Source: Fuerstiella marisgermanici
GTDB lineage: Bacteria > Planctomycetota > Planctomycetia > Planctomycetales > Planctomycetaceae
NCBI RefSeq assembly: GCF_001983935.1
Contig: NZ_CP017641.1
Coordinates: forward strand, 3,534,001 to 3,598,000
Direction: 5' to 3'
DNA: 64,000 nt
The notes beneath the pieces were generated by a model. It did no database searches. It was not told the DNA's origin and worked only from the letters and a program-made list of their open reading frames with translations. This document shows positions 27,713-37,845 of the stretch, piece after piece (the stretch's first letter is position 1; each line of letters starts with the position of its first letter). Made by a program: the position numbers and the translations under genes.

Positions 27713-30700
27713 GGCGTTAATTCAATATAGAGTGGTAAGTGACGGTAATAAACTTCCAGCATCAGTAGGTTCAGACACGTGACATAATGTCGCCCGCCCG
27801 ACCGGCCCCATGTGTCCTTGGTGGGATTCTCAGGAGCCCAGCTGCCACGCGTGGGGCCACCTTTTTCCTGAGTCTCCACAAGCATGTCTCGCAACGCAGC
27901 GTTCCATTCGTCCCAGTATTCGCCCTGCATGTGGAACATGACCTGAGTTCCATAATACCAATAGTAAACGTTGCGGGCATCAGAACGCGGCAGACGTTGT
28001 TTCAGATATTCGGCCCCCGCTGTCACGGCACTGTCCGTTCGTCCAGCACCAAGGTACTGCCTCATCAGCAATCCTTCGGCCGTCATCGGTTCGCTCATTT
28101 TCCGAGTTGGATGGTAGGCAAAGCGGCCAGGTGAAGAAGTGTCTTCGACGGAATCCAGCCACGTTCGAACGCCGTCGTACGCGGGCTTTGGAATGTCGAG
28201 TCCCGCCATTTGACCGCTTTTCATGGCCATCAATTGCCAGCCGGAAACAGACGTGTCGGATTCGAACCGCGGCTTGTATCGCCAACCACCGAATTCCGGA
28301 TGCTGCGACTTCACGATATATTCGATCGCCTTCTGAGCGGGCTCTTGCAGCTTGCGATCTTTGGTCATCCCATACGCTTCACAAAGAGCGATCGCGGCAA
28401 TGCCGTGACTATAGAATCGAGCGAATTCCGTTTCGGCAGCGAACAGGTCGCCTTCGTCCGTTTGGTTCTTGATCAGCCAGTCGAGACCCCGTTGAACCAG
28501 CTTCTTGTGGTCGCCGGTTTCGTGAGTATGGCCAGCTCCCAGAAATGCCAACAGTGCCAGCCCTGTCGCCGCTGGATCTGCATCGTATGTGCCATGCTGG
28601 CCGCAATCATGGCCTTCGCAGTTCATCGCATGAATGCTCCAGTTGCCCGCCGCATACTGGTGAGCGGCCAGCCACTGCAGCCCGCGTTCGACGGCGGCTT
28701 CAGACTGATCGTTGCCGCCAAGTTTGGCGACTGCTTCCGCGCGAGCATCCGGGGTTCTCATCGAAAACGCAGCGCTGATGCGTTCGGTATGAATGTTACT
28801 GATGCCGGGAACGTTGCGTTTGATCAGCCCCGCCAGTTCACTGGACGTGGCGAGCGACGGACGCGGGCCGCCTGTGGAACTGCGAGCCGGCGACCGGCCC
28901 GCGCTTAAACCGCCCGGAAGCGAAGGCTTCGTCCGCGCGATCGACGTTGAGCCCCGGCCGGATCCTGGCAGCCCTGCCGCTCGTCGCGCTACGCTGGAAG
29001 ATCGTGGGCCGATGAGTGTGCCGCGTGAAGCAGACGGTCGCCCCGACGTTCCGCCAGAGCCGCCGCCTTCCTGTGGCCCGGCGTAGACTAACGCTCCGGA
29101 CTGCTCGGCCTGCAACGCACCGGCAGGAAGTGAAATTGCCGCAGCACCTCGTGACGATCGGCCGCTGCCGGACAACCCTCGCCCGCCCGTGATGTCGCCG
29201 CGAAGTCGAGCACCGCCGCTGTCGTTTGCTGCCCCCGACAGTCCTGCGCGACCAGCCGCATTCATCGCGACGCCGCGGTTGCCGGCGGAGGTACCGTTTA
29301 ACGCGACGCCTTCACCGGGCGATGATCCCGAGCTCGCTGGCAAACCGCCTCCACTGCGGCCTGCGCCGGAAGCGGCTGACGACGGGCCCGATGACAGAAC
29401 CTGTTCTGAAGACCCCGCGCCGCCTGCCACTGATCCGACCGTGACTTCCTGAGCTCGCGTGCCCACCGCTCGTGGTGCGCCGTCTGCGGAACCTCGCGGA
29501 CCACTGCCGCCGGAGAATTCGGCGTTCACAGAATCGCCTAGCTTGGGCCCCGACTGCGATCCTCGGCCGCGACCGACCGTCCCGCTTTCCAACGCTGATA
29601 CTCCGGACTGACTAAGCCGCATCGAAGGCGCTCCACCGCCGCCAGCCGCTCCACTGGGCACCGACGAACTTCCGCGAGCAACGTTTGACGCGGATGAATT
29701 AGCGGTCAGGGCTGGCGAACCTGCGCCAACAGCCGCCGCGACTTCCACCGATTCTGCAGACGTGCTGGCGGCCGATGTGCTGCGACCACTGGATGACGTA
29801 CTACGCTGCAAAGCCGCAGCTCCACCACTGGACGGAGCCGAAACGGCCACGTCGGCGGCCGACGCGGCACGAGATGGACTGACGCTTTCGACTCGCGTTT
29901 GCGACGACGACGAAGGCGACGACATGTCGGTTCGCTGCTGATCGTTTAAGCTGGAATCCGCCTGACGAGCGGCCTCGGTGGCTCGCATTTGAGCGGCCAG
30001 TTGACGTGCGTCCCGAGCGGGAGCAATTTCGACAGCCTCGGCATTCGTTTCCGCCGTTGCAGCGGCAGCCGCCTGACGTTGGCGCGGCTGCACTTCCAAT
30101 TGCATCAACTGCTGCGGCCGCATTTCTGACCGCGCAGCCAGACGCGCGGCGTCGATTTGTGGAGTGTTCTGATTTTCCACATCCTGCTGCTGCCGTTCGG
30201 CATCTGTCAGATCGGCGTCGCTGCGTTCCATCGCTGCGGCTTCCAAATCTGGTTGTTGGCTTTCTGGCGTTTCAACTTCGGGCGTTGGCAGTTGCTCAGG
30301 CGCATCCGATCTGGCCTGCTGATTTTGTCGTTGAATTTCGACTTCGATCGCTCGATCCATCTGCTCCTGTTGTCGCTGGCGTTCCGGCATGGCCGCCATT
30401 TCAATCTGCCGTTGAATTTCAACTTCGTCCGGTTCCGCCTGCGGCGTGACTTCGGTGGTTTGACGTTGCAGTTGATGCTGCTGCGATTCGTGAGCATCCG
30501 TTTCGTTCGGACGTTCCCACTCCTGCGGTTCCGTCGAAATTGATTCCGCACCACCGTAGTCGGGAATGGTAAATTCACGCATCGGGTGGTCGCTGTCGCC
30601 TACTTCGGCCACCGCGGTCAGCGGCACGTCGACTCGAACGGTTCGCAAGCCAACGCAAATCATCAGGTGAATCATCAGGCTAAACAGTACCGCCCATTGC

Positions 30701-30963
30701 AGGCGTTTGACGACGACACTGCGGATGGTATACGCCGTCGCCAGCATGATTATGCCGAGCCCAAACGACAGAGCGATCTGTCCATTCAGGTAGTCCATCC
30801 CGGTGACGGGCACTTCGTCGCCGGGCGAATACTTCAACCACATTCCGGCGAACGCCAAAACGCCGGCAGCCGCCGACAAGCCCAACGCCGGAACAAGCGC
30901 AAAGCGACCGCCAGCTTCATGCTGCTGCAGTTCTTCGTCGGTCATTCTTAACAGGCTGGACAT
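27709..30963 (-). CDS. Membrane-anchored protein with long Gln/Ser/Gly-rich linker and C-terminal alpha-toroid (squalene-cyclase-like) domain
   Basis: 1084 residues. Three membrane spans near the N-terminus (about 22-43, 62-82, 89-107) are followed by a Gln/Glu/Pro-rich stretch (about 145-350, many QRQ repeats) and then an Ala/Ser/Gly/Arg-rich disordered region (350-720). The last 340 residues have alpha/alpha-toroid repeats of the prenyltransferase/squalene-cyclase type, seen as AVERGLQWLAAHQ, LVQRGLDWLIKNQ, AIEYIVKSQHPEFGGWRY and YLKQRL units. The catalytic DxDD of cyclases is not seen, so a binding or scaffold role is more likely than cyclisation. It lies downstream of ExbB and ExbD, where TonB would be expected; the membrane anchor plus long extended linker could play a TonB-like role of carrying force across the periplasm (inference). 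It overlaps the next gene by 4 bp. Confidence 0.83.
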   Translation of the reverse strand: MSSLLRMTDEELQQHEAGGRFALVPALGLSAAAGVLAFAGMWLKYSPGDEVPVTGMDYLNGQIALSFGLGIIMLATAYTIRSVVVKRLQWAVLFSLMIHLMICVGLRTVRVDVPLTAVAEVGDSDHPMREFTIPDYGGAESISTEPQEWERPNETDAHESQQHQLQRQTTEVTPQAEPDEVEIQRQIEMAAMPERQRQQEQMDRAIEVEIQRQNQQARSDAPEQLPTPEVETPESQQPDLEAAAMERSDADLTDAERQQQDVENQNTPQIDAARLAARSEMRPQQLMQLEVQPRQRQAAAAATAETNAEAVEIAPARDARQLAAQMRATEAARQADSSLNDQQRTDMSSPSSSSQTRVESVSPSRAASAADVAVSAPSSGGAAALQRSTSSSGRSTSAASTSAESVEVAAAVGAGSPALTANSSASNVARGSSSVPSGAAGGGGAPSMRLSQSGVSALESGTVGRGRGSQSGPKLGDSVNAEFSGGSGPRGSADGAPRAVGTRAQEVTVGSVAGGAGSSEQVLSSGPSSAASGAGRSGGGLPASSGSSPGEGVALNGTSAGNRGVAMNAAGRAGLSGAANDSGGARLRGDITGGRGLSGSGRSSRGAAAISLPAGALQAEQSGALVYAGPQEGGGSGGTSGRPSASRGTLIGPRSSSVARRAAGLPGSGRGSTSIARTKPSLPGGLSAGRSPARSSTGGPRPSLATSSELAGLIKRNVPGISNIHTERISAAFSMRTPDARAEAVAKLGGNDQSEAAVERGLQWLAAHQYAAGNWSIHAMNCEGHDCGQHGTYDADPAATGLALLAFLGAGHTHETGDHKKLVQRGLDWLIKNQTDEGDLFAAETEFARFYSHGIAAIALCEAYGMTKDRKLQEPAQKAIEYIVKSQHPEFGGWRYKPRFESDTSVSGWQLMAMKSGQMAGLDIPKPAYDGVRTWLDSVEDTSSPGRFAYHPTRKMSEPMTAEGLLMRQYLGAGRTDSAVTAGAEYLKQRLPRSDARNVYYWYYGTQVMFHMQGEYWDEWNAALRDMLVETQEKGGPTRGSWAPENPTKDTWGRSGGRHYVTCLNLLMLEVYYRHLPLYIELTP

Positions 30964-30964
30964 G

Positions 30965-31012
30965 GGGCGTTGCGGGTTGAGGGGGTTGAGGGTTGAGAGT
31001 TGAGGGCGAGTT
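30965..31012. repeat. Short tandem repeat GGTTGAG
   Basis: Five or so imperfect copies of GGTTGAG/AGTTGAG fill most of the 58-bp spacer between the ExbD and alpha-toroid genes. On the transcript this is a C/U/A-rich, unstructured leader just before the start codon. Function, if any, is unknown. Confidence 0.7.
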
Positions 31013-31021
31013 TGAGGTTCC

Positions 31022-31462
31022 TTACTCGTTCTCTTCGTCTGGAATTACAGCTACGCGGTAGTCTCGGATTTCGGCTTGGTTGCAAAGGCCCATCACGCGA
31101 GCCACATACTTCCATTCCGCTCCTTCGCTGCCGCGAATCACGACCGACTGGTTACCCGGGTTGTCGGTTTGAGCTCGGTTAAAGCGTTCGGCCAACTGGC
31201 GTTCGGTATAAAGTTGCCCGTCAAGGTAGAAGTCACCGCCGTCGTCGACGTTGACGATCATTTCGCGAGGCTTCATGACCATGGGCATCGCCGCGGCAAC
31301 GGCTGGCAGGTTGGCTCCCATTTCGCCTTCGCCCGTGATGCGAGCCTGTTCCTGAAAGTTGCTGGCCACCAGAAAGAACAACAGCAACTGGAACACGCAA
31401 TCGATCATCGGAGTCATGTCGACTCGCCGCTTCCCCGCCGTTTTTTTGAGTTCAAATTTCAT
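31022..31462 (-). CDS. exbD: ExbD/TolR-type biopolymer transport protein
   Basis: 146 residues from ATG 31462 (MKFELKKTAGKRRVDMTPMID). The earlier in-frame start would overlap ExbB and lacks family similarity. The single membrane span follows at once (DCVFQLLLFFLVAS), with the family Asp in TPMIDCVF that carries protons in the ExbBD and TolQR motors. The periplasmic part is short, ending EIRDYRVAVIPDEE. ExbB ends 7 bp upstream, so the two are translationally linked. Together they form a proton-driven stator-like motor in the inner membrane; the driven partner is probably the alpha-toroid protein encoded next, not a standard TonB. Confidence 0.92.
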   Translation of the reverse strand: MKFELKKTAGKRRVDMTPMIDCVFQLLLFFLVASNFQEQARITGEGEMGANLPAVAAAMPMVMKPREMIVNVDDGGDFYLDGQLYTERQLAERFNRAQTDNPGNQSVVIRGSEGAEWKYVARVMGLCNQAEIRDYRVAVIPDEENE

Positions 31463-31469
31463 CGATCGG

Positions 31470-32507
31470 CTACTTGTCAAAGTTCGTTCGCAAAGTTCCA
31501 CGCGCCGTCCGGTTTGCACCGCTTAGATCGGCATCTGAATCCGGATCGGCACCAGCGGCGGCCGGTTCTGAGCCGGTGGCCGATCGCACGATGCGACGTG
31601 GTGATCCCAGTTTGCGAGCCGCCTGTTTTTTGGCCGCGGCCGAATCCGCATCTGCCTTCTGCGATGCGGTGCCGCCTGACACCGACTTCACCTTAATGCC
31701 GCGATCTCCCGGATCGCTGGATTCGACCACTCGCAACCGCCCTTCATAGCGTTCCAGCTTCGGCAGCAGGTCGAGAAAGATGGCTTCCATCTGCCGCAGC
31801 AGTCGCTCGACTCGCCCTTCTAAAAAATTCGCCAGAATGACCGACACGACCGCGACGCATAGGCCCGCGAACGTTGTGACCAGAGCTGTGTAGATTCCAT
31901 GAGCCAGCTCCTGCGCCTTTGCGGTACCGGTCGACGTTGTGGTGCTGGTCACCATAAACGCCATGATCATGCCCTGCACCGTTCCCAGCAGCCCCAGCAG
32001 CGGCGCGATGCTGGCCACGACGTTGATCGGTCTTAAGTTGCGAGTCATCCCGGCCGTTTCGCGACCGACCGCATCCATGACGGCCATCTCAACTTCTGCA
32101 TGCGGGCGGCCCGTTTTCAGCACCGCCGCGCGAGTGACATTCGCCAGTGGCGACCGGTTGCCTTCGCACGCTTCCCATAACTTGCGAGGGTCGAACGACG
32201 GATCGTTCATGACGTTTCGCAACTGACGCACGAGCTTCCGAGGCAGTATCCGCATGCGGCTGAGTCCGAACAGTCGTTCCAGAGTGAACGCCACGGTGAT
32301 GACGGATGCCACCGCAATCGGAATCATGAACCAGCCGCCCTGCACAGCCAGGTCCCACAAACTGGGCATTGCGGGAGTCGCGACAGGAGCGACGTCCGCA
32401 GCAGGTTCTTGAGCGACCGAAGCCGCCGGCAAAAACAGCGACGTCGTCAGGACAAACGCGACGCATCGAAGGGCGTTGAATGGGCCGCGAAGTTTTGGGA
32501 TACGCAT
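31470..32507 (-). CDS. exbB: ExbB/TolQ/MotA family proton channel
   Basis: 345 residues. A cleavable signal-like N-terminus (ending SVAQE) precedes the first family span (GGWFMIPIAVASVITVAFTLERLFGL), the cytoplasmic loop, and the core pair ASIAPLLGLLGTVQGMIMAFM and LVTTFAGLCVAVVSVILANFL, which carry the Thr and Pro/Gly residues that line the ExbB/TolQ proton path. The C-terminal 90 residues are a charged, Ala-rich extension not needed in the family. The signal peptide and long tail are typical of the planctomycete/TolQ-like variants. It follows the TPR gene by 122 bp and precedes exbD by 7 bp. Confidence 0.92.
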   Translation of the reverse strand: MRIPKLRGPFNALRCVAFVLTTSLFLPAASVAQEPAADVAPVATPAMPSLWDLAVQGGWFMIPIAVASVITVAFTLERLFGLSRMRILPRKLVRQLRNVMNDPSFDPRKLWEACEGNRSPLANVTRAAVLKTGRPHAEVEMAVMDAVGRETAGMTRNLRPINVVASIAPLLGLLGTVQGMIMAFMVTSTTTSTGTAKAQELAHGIYTALVTTFAGLCVAVVSVILANFLEGRVERLLRQMEAIFLDLLPKLERYEGRLRVVESSDPGDRGIKVKSVSGGTASQKADADSAAAKKQAARKLGSPRRIVRSATGSEPAAAGADPDSDADLSGANRTARGTLRTNFDK

Positions 32508-32629
32508 CAGCGTTGACTTCAGGTCTGAGGTTTCTCGAATCGGATGGTGTAATCAAAGAAGGGATTCGGCTTTGGATCGATCAGGTCAGCATTCCGCCAG
32601 CCTGTTTTACATGGATACGCCTGACACCG

Positions 32630-35600
32630 TTACGCGCCCTGCAACTCCTTTATCCGGCGTTTCGCATCCTGCACCTTCTTGTGTTGTGGGTATTTCGTGA
32701 TCAGGTTTTCGTAACACGTCTTCGCTTGTTCAACATCCTTCAGAACTTCAAAACAGCGAGCCGCTTCGAAATACGCCATGGCGGACCATTCTTTGTGGTT
32801 GTACAGGAACGCCGTTTTCAGAAAGTGCTTGGTTGCGTCCTTGTGCTGTTTTTGAGCGAAGCAGCATTCGCCGATCATGAACCGCGCCTTGGCGGCCGTT
32901 TCTGTATCTGTTTCTTCGGTCACTTGTTCGTAAAGAGGGATCGCCTGATCAAACTTGCCTTCGTTCTGGATTGCCCACGCAACACCGTAGCGGGCTTCCG
33001 CTTTCATTTCGAAGTCGGGATGTTCGGTCAGCACCTTTTGGTGCCACGCCTTGCTTCCGGCCCAGTCGTCCAGCGACGCCGCACATTCGCCCGCTCGAAA
33101 CATCGCCAGAGGTCCGTAGTTGCTGTCGCCAGCCGCGGCGACTGCTTCGAACGCTTTGCGAGCTTCCGCCCAGTCTTTCTGTTTGTAAAGACATTCACCA
33201 ATCAGAAATCTCGCGTCTCCAGCCAGTTCGCCTTCGGGATGCTTCTGCAATTGCTCAGCGAATGCTGATTGAGCCCCCGGCAGGTCATTCGCCTTCAGCA
33301 AACTCCAACCAAGCTTGTGCATCGACTTTTCTGCGATCTCACCTTCCGCCGACTTCGCCGCCGACTGTTGATACGCCTGTGCTGCCTGAGGAAATTGTTT
33401 TGCGTCGTAGTACGATTCGCCCACACGAAACAGCGACTCCGCCGCCAGCGGACTGTCAGGCCAGGTCTTAGCAAGCTGACCAAACGTCGCAACGGCTTTC
33501 TCCGTGTTGCCAAGTTCGACATAAGCCCAGCCAAGTTCGTAAGCGACTTTGTCAGCTGCAGCGTAGTCCTTGCTGTCGCTGAGAATGTTTTGATACGTTT
33601 TTGTGGCGGCATCAAACTTCTTCAGGCCCGCTTCGGCCAGGCCTTTGACGTACTCCGCATCGAGCCTGTCATTCTTCGCGGGCTTTGTTTGTTCAAATGC
33701 CTGAACGTCCTTTAACACGTTGGCGAAATCACCCAATTGATAGGCCGCCATCGCTCGCACGTACAACCCCTTCGGCGCGATCGAAGAGGAGTTGTACTTG
33801 TCCAGCAGCGTCGTCAACGCCGCAGACGATTTCTGGTACTCGCCGAGACTGAAAAGAGTCCAGCCCAAACCATACTGAGCGTGCGGAGCAAAATCGCTAT
33901 CCGGATGCTTCGCCACAACTCGCTTGTACGCCTGCATCGCGTCCTGATAACGCTCGGCACCATACGCCGCTTCGGCAATGCGAAAATCGACTTCGCTGGC
34001 CAGACGGCTTTTGGGAAAACTGGTCTGCAGTATCTGCAGTTGCTTGTCCGCTTCGTCGCTGCGACCCAGCTTCCGATACGCTTCCGCCAGCGCCAGATAG
34101 GCTTCATCGTTGCCGGGGCGATCCGGTTTTGTGGCAATGGCCTGCTTTAATGTTTCTGCACCCGCTTTCGCGTTCCCTTTTTCAAGCTGTATGCGTCCCA
34201 GAATGCTAAGTGCTTCACTCTTCAACGACGCATCCTGAAGCTGCGGCACAACGCCGGTGAACCATGTAATGACGTTATCGTGTTGGTCTGCCAACGACAG
34301 CGCCAAACCACACCGTACCTTCGCCTGTTCCGCATTCGCATGACCCGGAGCCGCCTCCAGAAAGGCTCGAAAACGTTCCGCCGCCGCTTTGTGTTCCCCC
34401 AGCAACAGACGACTTTCAGCCGCGATGAACATCACGTCCGGCATCAACTTGCTGTCGCGGAATGGTTCAACAAAATCGTCCGCGAAACCTTTGGCTGCCG
34501 CGTAATTTTTGACATCCAGCGACGCTAGAGCGGCCATATACTGTGCCTGAGGTGCGAGGTCCGTTTTGGGATTCCTGCGGACAAACTTTGCGTACTGGTC
34601 AGCACTCTTTTCTCGCTGCTGTGGCAATTCGTACATGGCGTCGATGCGTACGAGGTCGAGTTCCGGGCGATAGGCGTCCCCTTTGAACATTTGCAGCCCC
34701 TGTTCTGCCACTTGCAACGCCTGTTTCGGATCACCTTCCTTTAACAAACACCGCGCCATCCACTGAGTTGCCTCAGGGGCTTCGGGGGAGTCGCGTTTCA
34801 TCACCTGCTCAAGGCCCGTGCGAGCCAGCTTGTATTTCTCCTGAAGGAAGTAGCACTTCGCTCCGGCTAAAATCGCGGCGTCATAGTGCCTTGTATTCTT
34901 GAATTCGCGTGGCACGTTCCAATACAGCTTTGCCGCTTCGTCGACTTTGCCAAGTTCGTACAGGCAGCGAGCGTTGCGCAGCATGGCGACGTCCGCCAGC
35001 TCAAAGTCTCGCTTTCCACTGACGGCTTCGAAGACCGGATTGGCGTCCGCGAATTTCCCGTTGTCGAACAGAATCTCACCGCGACGCATTTGCACTTCGG
35101 TGACGAGTTCGTGTTCTGGAAACTTTGTCGCAAAGGTTGAAAAACTGGCGAGCGCCTGTTCGGGCTGCTTCAGAACTTCCTGAGCCGTTCCCAGCGCGTA
35201 AATCGCGTCGGCGGCGAGTTCGTGATCGGGATACTTTTTCACAAACTGATCGTACGCGGCAGCGGCTTTGTCGACCTGCTTCAGTTGATACAGACACTCG
35301 CCGCGATAATAGAGCGCTCGCGCGGCGTACTCGCTGTCACCAAACTTCGCCAGCATCTGCCCGAACGCGCGTTCCGCATTCTGATAGTCGTTGTCTTTGC
35401 CCGATTTTTGGGCCTGGCCATACCATGCGATGCCAAGATTCAGCGTCGACTGATCCAGCAATTCGCACTTGGGATAGTCTTTCAACACCGTCCGAAACGC
35501 GGCGATGGCATCCGCATATTGCTTTTCCTGAAGCGAACACGTACCCAGATAATGGTGCGCCCGATCGACTCGCGGATCTTTGGGAAACTTCTTAAGAAAC

Positions 35601-35770
35601 GTCTGCCATTCATCAATTGCGGCGTCAAACAGTTTCTGATTCTGAAATCCGACTGCGACGGCATACTGTCGAGTGGCCGCTTCCGTTTCCTGTTCCTGCG
35701 CCTGGACAGGACCGGAGCTCACCAACACGAATAGCGCAATCAGCAACGCATTGAGACTGCGTAACGTCAT
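32630..35770 (-). CDS. Large secreted TPR-repeat protein (YbgF/BamD-like arrays)
   Basis: 1046 residues. A signal peptide (about 1-24, ending PVQAQ) is followed by at least twenty tetratricopeptide repeats covering nearly the whole length, easily seen as units of 34-40 residues with Y/A at helix positions and the recurring phrase KKFPKDP/KYPDHELA/KHPDSDFAP at helix ends, which is typical of the YbgF/BamD-type TPR class. It would form a long superhelix in the periplasm. It is the first gene of the operon with ExbB, ExbD, the alpha-toroid protein and the PqaA-like protein. YbgF plays an accessory role in the Tol-Pal system in proteobacteria, so a scaffold role in this ExbBD machine is a reasonable inference. 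Confidence 0.9.
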   Translation of the reverse strand: MTLRSLNALLIALFVLVSSGPVQAQEQETEAATRQYAVAVGFQNQKLFDAAIDEWQTFLKKFPKDPRVDRAHHYLGTCSLQEKQYADAIAAFRTVLKDYPKCELLDQSTLNLGIAWYGQAQKSGKDNDYQNAERAFGQMLAKFGDSEYAARALYYRGECLYQLKQVDKAAAAYDQFVKKYPDHELAADAIYALGTAQEVLKQPEQALASFSTFATKFPEHELVTEVQMRRGEILFDNGKFADANPVFEAVSGKRDFELADVAMLRNARCLYELGKVDEAAKLYWNVPREFKNTRHYDAAILAGAKCYFLQEKYKLARTGLEQVMKRDSPEAPEATQWMARCLLKEGDPKQALQVAEQGLQMFKGDAYRPELDLVRIDAMYELPQQREKSADQYAKFVRRNPKTDLAPQAQYMAALASLDVKNYAAAKGFADDFVEPFRDSKLMPDVMFIAAESRLLLGEHKAAAERFRAFLEAAPGHANAEQAKVRCGLALSLADQHDNVITWFTGVVPQLQDASLKSEALSILGRIQLEKGNAKAGAETLKQAIATKPDRPGNDEAYLALAEAYRKLGRSDEADKQLQILQTSFPKSRLASEVDFRIAEAAYGAERYQDAMQAYKRVVAKHPDSDFAPHAQYGLGWTLFSLGEYQKSSAALTTLLDKYNSSSIAPKGLYVRAMAAYQLGDFANVLKDVQAFEQTKPAKNDRLDAEYVKGLAEAGLKKFDAATKTYQNILSDSKDYAAADKVAYELGWAYVELGNTEKAVATFGQLAKTWPDSPLAAESLFRVGESYYDAKQFPQAAQAYQQSAAKSAEGEIAEKSMHKLGWSLLKANDLPGAQSAFAEQLQKHPEGELAGDARFLIGECLYKQKDWAEARKAFEAVAAAGDSNYGPLAMFRAGECAASLDDWAGSKAWHQKVLTEHPDFEMKAEARYGVAWAIQNEGKFDQAIPLYEQVTEETDTETAAKARFMIGECCFAQKQHKDATKHFLKTAFLYNHKEWSAMAYFEAARCFEVLKDVEQAKTCYENLITKYPQHKKVQDAKRRIKELQGA

Positions 35771-35850
35771 CTCAGAGTCCTCTGAAAAGAAAGGGAATCG
35801 AGTAAGGAATACCCGTCTGTGACCTAAATTTCAAGCAGCAATTGCGCATA

Positions 35851-35884
35851 GAAAAACGCCGGGCAACACTTGCTGCCCGGCGTT
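35851..35884 (-). terminator. Rho-independent terminator of the desaturase gene
   Basis: Perfect 11-bp stem AACGCCGGGCA/TGCCCGGCGTT (35855-35865 with 35874-35884), with AAAAA at 35852-35856 giving the U tract on the minus strand. Confidence 0.87.
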
Positions 35885-35945
35885 AACTTGTCCACTCATA
35901 TGATTTCGTGCACTCCAGTAGGCATTTAGAAATGCCTTCCCAGGA

Positions 35946-36971
<1,026 letters not shown>

Positions 36972-37845
36972 CGTTGTTTCATACCTTTGATTGTGGAAGA
37001 GTGCCTTTCCGCAGCCTTCCTTTGATGACATTTCCTCAGCACGCACCGAACATGTCGGCGGCAAATCCGTTCGCCTGCTCGACGATACGTGGGTTATCGT
37101 CGTAGCTCAACCCGAGTCTGTCCGACCGTCGTCAAACATTGGTCAAAGGATTGTCACGACCGTAAAGCCATTGAGAAAAGCAGTTTACGTCGCCCCCACA
37201 GCCGCGTTTGACCTGCTGCAAGTCGTCTCAATTCCAGGCATTGGGGTTCAGCATCACGCTTCCGGCATTCTGAAGTGAGCCCGTAACGCAGACGGATGGG
37301 GGCACCAGATCGCTCGCGCAGCTGAGAGCTGGGACGTTGTTTCGCGTCCCCTGAAGAACAGGCAAAATTTGCCGCATGTCGTCACAGTGCTGTTGGCCGA
37401 TTCTGCCGAAACAAAATCAACAAAATTGTGCGCACCGAAGGCGGGGTGTGGGTACCCGCAAACATGCCGCTCTGCCTTTGGCTCAGCTGCTTTCGGTAAC
37501 AATGCACGCTTTGGCACTCCGCGAAAACCGGTTTCAAACAGCTAGAGCCCCGTTTTTTGCTGGATTTCTCCAAGTTATCGTTTCAACGGCTGTGCTGGCT
37601 TGGTCCTGCAAACCCCTACCGAAACGCGGTCGCTGACGACACAAACAACCACCTGGGGAATGAGGACAAACCCTCTACACGAATTCCCCACTAGGGACTT
37701 TACCCTGTGGGGTTTCCGTGTAAATAAGTTGTCTTTGTTTACATAGAACTCATCACGGCAGGAGTGGGACCCCTCACAAATTAGGTGTTGGACTCATAAC
37801 ATGCCACATCTACCTCACCATGAATGACACCCTGGAGCCACGAAG
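36972..37845. other. Intergenic region with regulatory-looking sequence
   Basis: About 870 bp between divergent genes. Open frames of 60-95 codons on both strands overlap each other and show no domain. The last 160 bp before the regulator gene at 37846 look like a long leader, with an interrupted palindrome at 37686-37712 and AT-rich sequence at 37720-37755. Confidence 0.5.
37686..37712 (+). promoter_or_regulatory. Interrupted palindrome upstream of the LuxR-type regulator
   Basis: CCCCAC-T-AGGG-ACTTTA-CCCT-GTGGGG pairs along 10 bp with one bulge around a short loop. It lies about 134 bp upstream of the regulator's ATG. It could be an operator for a dimeric regulator or an RNA hairpin; no binding protein can be named. 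Confidence 0.5.
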
